The position numbers and the translations under genes were made by a program. From positions 34,211,226 to 34,275,225 of the forward strand of contig NC_134276.1 of assembly GCF_949628215.1 (NCBI RefSeq): a stretch of DNA of 64,000 nt. The letters run 5' to 3'. Positions within the stretch are counted from its first letter, which is position 1. Each line of letters starts with the position of its first letter. The DNA comes from Phalacrocorax aristotelis (Eukaryota > Chordata > Aves > Suliformes > Phalacrocoracidae). The notes below the pieces were generated by a model that was not told the DNA's origin, ran no database searches, and worked only from the letters and a program-made list of their open reading frames with translations. This document shows, piece by piece, positions 60,301 to 64,000 of this stretch.

Positions 60301-62595
60301 CAGACAAATTACAGGTCTCCAGCACCATATTCACCATGTTAACTATGAAACAATCCTGTTTGAGCAACGTACCCTTTAACGCCTATATCTTTTTATCAAT
60401 TCCTAAATCTTTCATCTGCACAATATCTGCAACATAACTTTCAACTTTTACATCTTTTCATCTCTACAGCACCCACAATATGAGCTGAACTCCACAGAAG
60501 AGGCAAAATAGCAAACAATTTAAAGGACTTGGAAAAAAAGTTCTCTGAAGAACATTCTGGGAAGCTTTAGGGCTTGTCACTGTTGGGGTTTTTTTGATTG
60601 ATTGTTTTTTTTTTTAATGGATGTCTTCTTACATGCTCTTTACTCTTCCTCAGGAAGGTTCCAACTCTTTCCTCCTCCCATGGGATAACTCATTGTGCAA
60701 GATAGGGCAGTATGCAGGAGTCATACCTTCAACAAATGAAGGCCAATGAGTCCATGTATACACCAATGGGCCAGCAGATTGCTGACAGAGACCACTGCCG
60801 AGTCTGCCTATTTTTACCTCAGTGAGAACACCGATTTGTATCTCTTTATTGTTCCCAAACTCCAGTTTTCACAGAAAAATAATAACCTTTTAAGACCTTG
60901 AATGTGTCTGGAATTAGTACACCCGTTGAAAAGTTGTTGGGGAGTAGGCCAGGGAGATACAAAGGCCAACAGCTGGTAACACAAGCCTTTTCTTTGAACT
61001 AAAAATAGTGTATGAGACACTGTATTTTAAGGTTATCATAACCCACGGGTACAGAGGAAAATAATTTAAGTGGTACAGGAAACCTAAATTCTGGTTTTGC
61101 TAAGTCTAAGTAATTATCTTTGCAGTCCTAATAATGTTCTTTTAACGTTATTCTGCATATAGGTGTCTTTCACTATACTTTTGTAAGAAAAAAATACCTG
61201 TTCTGTAGCAGGATATTGACCCTCTTGCATTTCAACCAGAGGGTTCCTAATTGCTTGAGCTAATGAAGTAACTAAATATAGTCAGCTATCTTTCTCCATA
61301 GGGACCACCATTACAGGCATATAAAACATGTTGCCAGTATTTGCTACAAGAATGGGGAAAAAAAAAAAAGGGTGGGGTTCAGGGGGAGGCAATGTTTGAG
61401 GGGTTTCATAGATTCTAGAGCATGGTCTGTCCGAACAGACATAGACAAGCTTTTGCTCAGTCCTCTACTGTTTAACTCTTCTCTCTTACCTCTAATCTGC
61501 AACAGCTCGTCATCTTTCACAAATTCAGCTTCTTGTCTGCTCCCCAAACGTCTCATACAGTCACAATCTCACCATCCAGCCAGTCCCAAAAACCCTGGTG
61601 TTATGCAGGCAATCCTAACTCATCTCTGCTGGTTGCACAATGTGCCTCTTCCCTTCCTCCTGCTACTCCTTATCCAATTACCAGTCTTCTCTACCACTTC
61701 CTGAGTCTTTCTTGCTTCATTTCCCCCTGCCTCAGCTCCTCTGCCTGGGCAGTTCATGTCATCCTCTCCTTCTCTAAGCTCCTTGTCAGGTCTGTCAACT
61801 ACTACTTAGTGGTCTTCTAAAACAATAAATATGAGATACATGGTACACATTGCTGCTTACTTTTTTCTTTTCCCTTTAGAGAAGCTGCTGTTAGTCTTGT
61901 AACTCAAACAGCTCTAGTCATTCTTCCTCACAGCTTGAGATTTACCTAGACAGTCCTGCATTCTGTCCAGGTCTATCTCTCCTCTCTCCATGCCTTGTCC
62001 AGCTTTGGGCCCATCTGTATTAACGTAAACGTAGTCCAGATCTGCAATGTTGAGGCTTGAGCTTTTAGTGCTGAGCACAGGGCAAACAAGAGCGATCACT
62101 TAAACTCTTATCTTCAGACCTGGATCAAAATGTTCTGCTACCTTCTTAGAACCCCATCCATACAACCTGCATCACAGGAGCGCTCAGAAATCCCGTACAC
62201 CCAGTCATACTATTCTTACATCATCTATCTACAGGTTTTCGCTTTTTTTAGTTTCACAAATCCTACAACGTAGAGAAATGTCATCTTGAAATGTCACAGC
62301 TCTTTTCATGACTCCAGTGACTGAACTGAAGAATGACAGTAGGTGGTACAGATTTTTACGGGCAGTAGCTTGGAGCATTGTTCACATTTACCATCCTGCA
62401 ACTTCCCATACTGCTACAAGCTAAATCGTTTTCTATCATAGCCACAAAACATCTATAAATGGTAAGGTTATGCCAAACCTCAATGAAATTATCTTGTTCT
62501 TCCTGATTTAGACATTCATCTGCTGATACATTGCATAACTCTTTTCTGCTGTGTAGCAGTGACTTCATAGAGTGCAGTACACCTTCACCAAAACT
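33232..62595 (-). CDS. AKAP11: AKAP11 (AKAP220), A-kinase anchoring protein 11, 5'-partial
   Basis: AKAP11 is a large cytoplasmic scaffold. It tethers PKA regulatory subunits and, in mammals, also protein phosphatase 1 and GSK3-beta, and it is linked to selective autophagy of PKA-RI. The coding sequence joins ten minus-strand exons: 62595-62479, 58702-58655, 57183-57049, 56036-55772, 55324-50680, 48291-48136, 43524-43441, 42649-42603, 40151-39991, 33378-33232. Every junction has GT-AG signals and matching phase, and the sum is 1,934 codons plus TGA. Human AKAP11 is about 1,900 residues with the same giant central exon. An acidic FFAT-like site (EFFDSFD, 54864-54884), repeated amphipathic helices and the C-terminal PKA-anchoring helix (about 50682-50750) are visible. 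The initiating exon and promoter are outside the window. No frameshift or premature stop was seen, so the gene looks functional. The PP1 docking site known from mammals was not located with confidence. Confidence 0.97.
33379..39990 (-). other. AKAP11 last intron (6.6 kb)
   Basis: The intron is bounded by GTAAGT at 39990 and tttag at 33379. It contains the CR1 element at 37832-39358 and A/C-rich low complexity at about 34050-34135. No additional exon was recognised. Confidence 0.85.
37832..39358 (-). mobile_element. CR1 LINE, 1.5 kb, with broken reverse transcriptase
   Basis: The minus strand encodes the C-terminal half of CR1 ORF2 in several frames. From right to left these are a GNYRPVSLT block (about 39190), a KGGSCLTNL block (about 39055), the [20 protein letters not shown] reverse-transcriptase motif (about 38760-38820), and the tail through [18 protein letters not shown] to [15 protein letters not shown]. 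The active-site FADD motif reads FAGN near 38709-38722, and frameshifts separate the blocks, so it cannot be active. It ends with a CR1 3' terminus (agaatcacagaatcatttag on the plus strand). It lies in the last AKAP11 intron, in the sense orientation. Confidence 0.95.
39991..40151 (-). CDS. AKAP11: AKAP11 coding exon, 161 bp
   Basis: Encodes [20 protein letters not shown], then [20 protein letters not shown] and [14 protein letters not shown]. The acceptor is ttttaatgctag and the donor is an excellent GTAAGT. It leaves in phase 0. The DPQLR...LQWL..SE core is the most conserved part of the AKAP11 C-terminus. Confidence 0.95.
40152..42602 (-). other. AKAP11 intron
   Basis: A 2.45-kb intron between the 161-bp and 47-bp exons. 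It is AT-rich, with no recognised repeat. A 146-codon plus-strand frame at 42005-42445 is antisense to the gene, has no family features and is treated as chance. Confidence 0.8.
42603..42649 (-). CDS. AKAP11: AKAP11 coding exon, 47 bp
   Basis: Encodes the acidic stretch [16 protein letters not shown] and the first base of a glycine codon. The acceptor is aaaatacag and the donor is GAAG followed by GTAATG. It changes phase (two bases carried in, one carried out), which ties it unambiguously to its neighbours. Confidence 0.92.
42650..43440 (-). other. AKAP11 intron
   Basis: A 0.79-kb intron. Nothing beyond AT-rich sequence is seen. Confidence 0.85.
43441..43524 (-). CDS. AKAP11: AKAP11 coding exon, 84 bp
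   Basis: Encodes [20 protein letters not shown] followed by LSFPTSD. The acceptor is ctcctggcag and the donor is GACAG followed by GTTGG. It is 28 codons long and keeps the same split phase at both ends, so it could be skipped without a frame change. It belongs to the conserved acidic-serine C-terminal tail. Confidence 0.94.
44306..44641 (-). other. Candidate cryptic exon (112 open codons between splice-like sites)
   Basis: The minus strand is open for 112 codons from GATCCAAGCAGGC to CTCTGGGGAG. The upstream stop TAG overlaps the acceptor-like ttag, and the downstream stop follows a strong donor-like GTATGA. The predicted peptide reads smoothly (for example [20 protein letters not shown] and [15 protein letters not shown]), but I recognise no family. 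It lies between two AKAP11 exons that need a different phase, and in that phase it would hit a stop after 11 codons. It could be a poison exon, an exon of a nested or unknown gene, a pseudogene fragment or a chance frame. Confidence 0.3.
45360..45397. repeat. (TA)n(CA)n microsatellite
   Basis: About 13 TA units pass directly into five CA units and a short GA run, within an AKAP11 intron. Confidence 0.92.
48136..48291 (-). CDS. AKAP11: AKAP11 coding exon, 156 bp
   Basis: Encodes [20 protein letters not shown] and continues through [20 protein letters not shown] to HLSD. The acceptor is tttgtttag and the donor is ACAG followed by GTAAC. It enters and leaves in the same phase (two bases carried over), completing the serine after NI at the giant-exon boundary. 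The block is near-identical to vertebrate AKAP11. Confidence 0.95.
48292..50679 (-). other. AKAP11 intron
   Basis: A 2.4-kb intron directly after the giant exon. It contains an 18-base T run at 49544-49561 and a G run near 48400. No extra exon was recognised. Confidence 0.85.
49544..49561. repeat. Poly(T) tract, 18 bases
   Basis: An uninterrupted T run on the plus strand. No adjacent retrocopy was recognised. Confidence 0.9.
50680..55324 (-). CDS. AKAP11: AKAP11 giant central exon, 4,645 bp
   Basis: The single exon is open for 1,547 whole codons, far beyond chance. It begins after tttttttcag with GACSFTSRN and ends at AACATAAG followed by GTAATA. Visible in order are a basic-serine block ([10 protein letters not shown], near 55225), the FFAT-like EFFDSFD (54864-54884), and a cluster of AKAP-type helices (about 53778-54248) including [22 protein letters not shown] and [15 protein letters not shown]. 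More such helices follow at about 53120-53230, 51990-52220 and 51640-51755, then proline-threonine runs near 52390-52510. The last element is the helix [19 protein letters not shown] at the 3' end, which matches the mapped PKA RII-binding segment of mammalian AKAP220. Confidence 0.98.
55325..55771 (-). other. AKAP11 intron
   Basis: A short 447-bp intron with donor GTAAGT and a T-rich acceptor. Nothing else is seen. Confidence 0.9.
55772..56036 (-). CDS. AKAP11: AKAP11 coding exon, 265 bp
   Basis: It encodes [20 protein letters not shown] onward, through [18 protein letters not shown], to the highly conserved [20 protein letters not shown] and the end SKIQSA. It starts in phase 0 after a pyrimidine-rich acceptor (ctcttcttcaag) and ends in phase 1 at a strong donor, GTAAGT. 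The split glycine codon is completed by the giant exon. Confidence 0.95.
56037..57048 (-). other. AKAP11 intron with ankyrin-like fragment and AAT repeat
   Basis: A 1.0-kb intron. It holds an (AAT)n-rich stretch at about 56517-56578 and a minus-strand open stretch (about 56589-56820) whose translation contains [18 protein letters not shown], which resembles the end of an ankyrin repeat. No splice or phase link to AKAP11 was found. Confidence 0.7.
56517..56578. repeat. (AAT)n / ggaaataat low-complexity repeat
   Basis: Six AAT units followed by degenerate repeats of ggaaataat. Confidence 0.85.
57049..57183 (-). CDS. AKAP11: AKAP11 coding exon, 135 bp
   Basis: It encodes 45 residues starting [18 protein letters not shown] and ending PYVMKHQ. 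The acceptor is gtttaaatcag and the donor is CAG followed by GTAAAC. Phase is 0 at both ends. The leucine-rich block matches the conserved N-terminal segment of AKAP11. Confidence 0.93.
57184..58654 (-). other. AKAP11 intron
   Basis: A 1.47-kb intron. C- and A-rich low complexity occurs near 58335-58395. No repeat family or additional exon was recognised. Confidence 0.85.
58655..58702 (-). CDS. AKAP11: AKAP11 coding exon, 48 bp
   Basis: This microexon-like exon encodes 16 residues, [16 protein letters not shown]. The acceptor is ttcttttacag and the donor is CAG followed by GTAAAG. Phase is 0 at both ends, so skipping would keep the frame. It matches the short segment that links the two N-terminal blocks in vertebrate AKAP11. 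Confidence 0.92.
58703..62478 (-). other. AKAP11 intron (3.8 kb)
   Basis: Contains a small CR1 end (59164-59203) and a pyrimidine-rich (plus-strand) tract at about 61440-62000. The weak GTTTGG donor is at its 5' end (62478). Confidence 0.8.
59164..59203 (-). mobile_element. Tiny CR1 3'-end remnant
   Basis: The plus strand reads aatcacaggttggaagggac then ctcagggatcatctagt, the reverse complement of the CR1 3' terminal consensus. Only about 40 bp remain. Confidence 0.75.
62479..62595 (-). CDS. AKAP11: AKAP11 coding exon (first one in the window)
   Basis: The exon encodes 39 residues beginning [14 protein letters not shown] and ending EEQDNFIE, matching the N-terminal region of vertebrate AKAP11. 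The acceptor is tttttcag, and phase is 0 at both ends. The donor is GAG followed by GTTTGG, which is weak because the intron position usually A or G is T. The codons upstream, including the start methionine, lie beyond position 64000. Confidence 0.93.
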
Positions 62596-64000
62596 CTGAA
62601 AAACAATGAAAAAAATATGAGACAAAGAAAATGTATTTTCAGTTTTGGATACAGGGCCCCTCCATCTATCCCCTGCCCCACCCAGAGGTTTCCCTACTCT
62701 AAGTACTGTTTCAAATTACTTTGTATATAATCCACCAGGTTTCCATCTTAAATTTACTTCAGGACATGGAATTGAAATGGATTAGCTGCCTCCTTCAAGC
62801 AAACCTTTTATTCCAAAAGAAGTTGACTGTTCTGTATTAAAAAAAAAAAAAAGGTGAGAACATGCAAACTTTGAAAAAACCCCATGCATCCAAGAAGAAA
62901 ACCAAGCCCCACCTATTTCTTGCATCAGAGCCTTTATATGGAACTTTTTCTTCAGCTTTTCCTTAAAAAGGATGAAAAGCAAATTTAGCCAAGAAAAGTA
63001 ATGGGGGTGGCTTCAAAAGTGAGAGGGGAAGAAAACAAACAAAAAACATGAAAAATCCACACATGTTTTCCTTCCCAGTTCCTTGAAGAACTGTAACTGA
63101 AACCCATATAATTATGTCTTGTAATGTTTCTTTTATTTATACTTATGCTGACATGCAAGCAATCACAGATGGCTAAAAAAGGCATAAGAATTTAATAATT
63201 TCTCCCAGTGTAACAAAGTGCAGCAGAACAAAAGAATTATCTTCACTGGTATCTGAAGTCAAATAAAACAAGACGACAGAACAACAAAAACTGGTTCACT
63301 CAGCTTGTACAAAAGAAAACATCCTCTCATTTTTATTTTTTTTTTTTAGGAAGTTAACAACATTTTTTTATTTTAAAAGCGTCAGCTTCTCTAGCAAGTG
63401 GTAAGGTTAATAAGAAAAATAAGATAATGATAAGATAGTGATATTAATGCAGTCAAAACAGTAGTTTCTGTGGAAAAGTAATAGCTGAACTATTTTAAAA
63501 TGCATTTAGGGCAGTTATTGGACATACAAAATAAATTAATGAAGTATTCGTCTAATTTCCACCTTTCCATCTTCCATCTTCCAGATTTACAGGTGGCTGC
63601 AATACCAATATTGCTCAAAGACTCTCCCCCAGGAGTTCTGCCGTTCATCTCACACAAAAATCATTTGTGAAGTCATGCAAGCATGTTGAAATGCCTAATT
63701 TTCAGCTTCTACAATAACTTAATCAGTCACAGCACTCAAAATAGTAATTAAAAAAAAGCCATACAATGTGACCTGCTAATTTTCTGCAGACCAACAGTGA
63801 TCCAGTTTGAGAAAGGCTTATCATTATTCTCTAACAGTCAGGTTTTCTAAGGCTACAAACTACCACATACACCTTATTGACAAGTAAGTATTCTTCCCTA
63901 GCTTAACAGCGTGAAAGAAAAGGCAGGATGGATAACTCGAACAGGAATATGGTCTTAGGAGCTACAATAGTTGAGGCAAAGGAAAATTCAAGATTTTTGA
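62596..64000 (-). other. AKAP11 5' intron, running off the window
   Basis: AT-rich intron sequence upstream of the first coding exon seen here. No start-codon exon resembling the AKAP11 N-terminus and no CpG-rich promoter were found before position 64000, so both should lie further right. Confidence 0.75.

Noticed and set aside
61914..62099. 61-codon minus-strand frame ending [10 protein letters not shown]
   Set aside because: Lies in the purine-biased strand of a skewed tract, which lengthens frames. No link to AKAP11 phase.
1..64000. Bacterial or phage-type systems, CRISPR arrays, tRNA or rRNA genes
   Set aside because: None seen. Gene structure and repeats are those of a bird nuclear genome.

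Overview
This is vertebrate nuclear DNA, almost certainly from a bird. The evidence is spliced GT-AG genes with long AT-rich introns, several CR1 LINE fragments in both orientations (the dominant avian retroposon, with typical CR1 3' ends), a solo LTR of the avian ERVL-like type, and very old MIR-like SINE remnants. Nothing bacterial, plasmid-like or phage-like is present, and no CRISPR array or tRNA gene was recognised.

The one well-supported gene is AKAP11 (AKAP220, a large A-kinase anchoring protein), on the minus strand across the right half of the window. Ten coding exons were placed by hand from reading frame, GT-AG signals and phase. From 5' to 3' in the gene they are 62595-62479, 58702-58655, 57183-57049, 56036-55772, 55324-50680 (a 4,645-bp giant exon), 48291-48136, 43524-43441, 42649-42603, 40151-39991 and 33378-33232 (stop codon 33234-33232). 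Phases agree at every junction and encode 1,934 residues. Only the first coding exon (about 17 residues in human), the 5' UTR and the promoter lie beyond the right edge. A 3' UTR of about 4.2 kb probably runs to an AATAAA signal at 29016-29011.

The left 29 kb (1-29,010) shows no supportable gene. It holds a nested cluster of CR1 fragments (4.9-7.1 kb), further CR1 pieces at 8.8 and 18.1 kb, two diverged copies of an unrecognised element about 500 bp long (7.5 and 14.3 kb), a perfect 112-bp tandem duplication (20.2 kb), a solo LTR (25.1-25.6 kb) and two MIR-like remnants. In mammals the interval downstream of AKAP11 leads to TNFSF11 (RANKL) and contains its distal enhancers. If synteny holds, this gene-free stretch could contain regulatory DNA for TNFSF11, but that is inference.

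Inside the AKAP11 introns are a 1.5-kb CR1 with a broken reverse transcriptase (37.8-39.4 kb), a 336-bp open frame bounded exactly by splice-like signals (44.3-44.6 kb) that does not fit the AKAP11 phase, an ankyrin-like fragment (56.6-56.8 kb) and several microsatellites. No convincing wholly new system was found. The most checkable oddities are the cryptic exon-like frame, the duplicated unknown element and the perfect tandem duplication.
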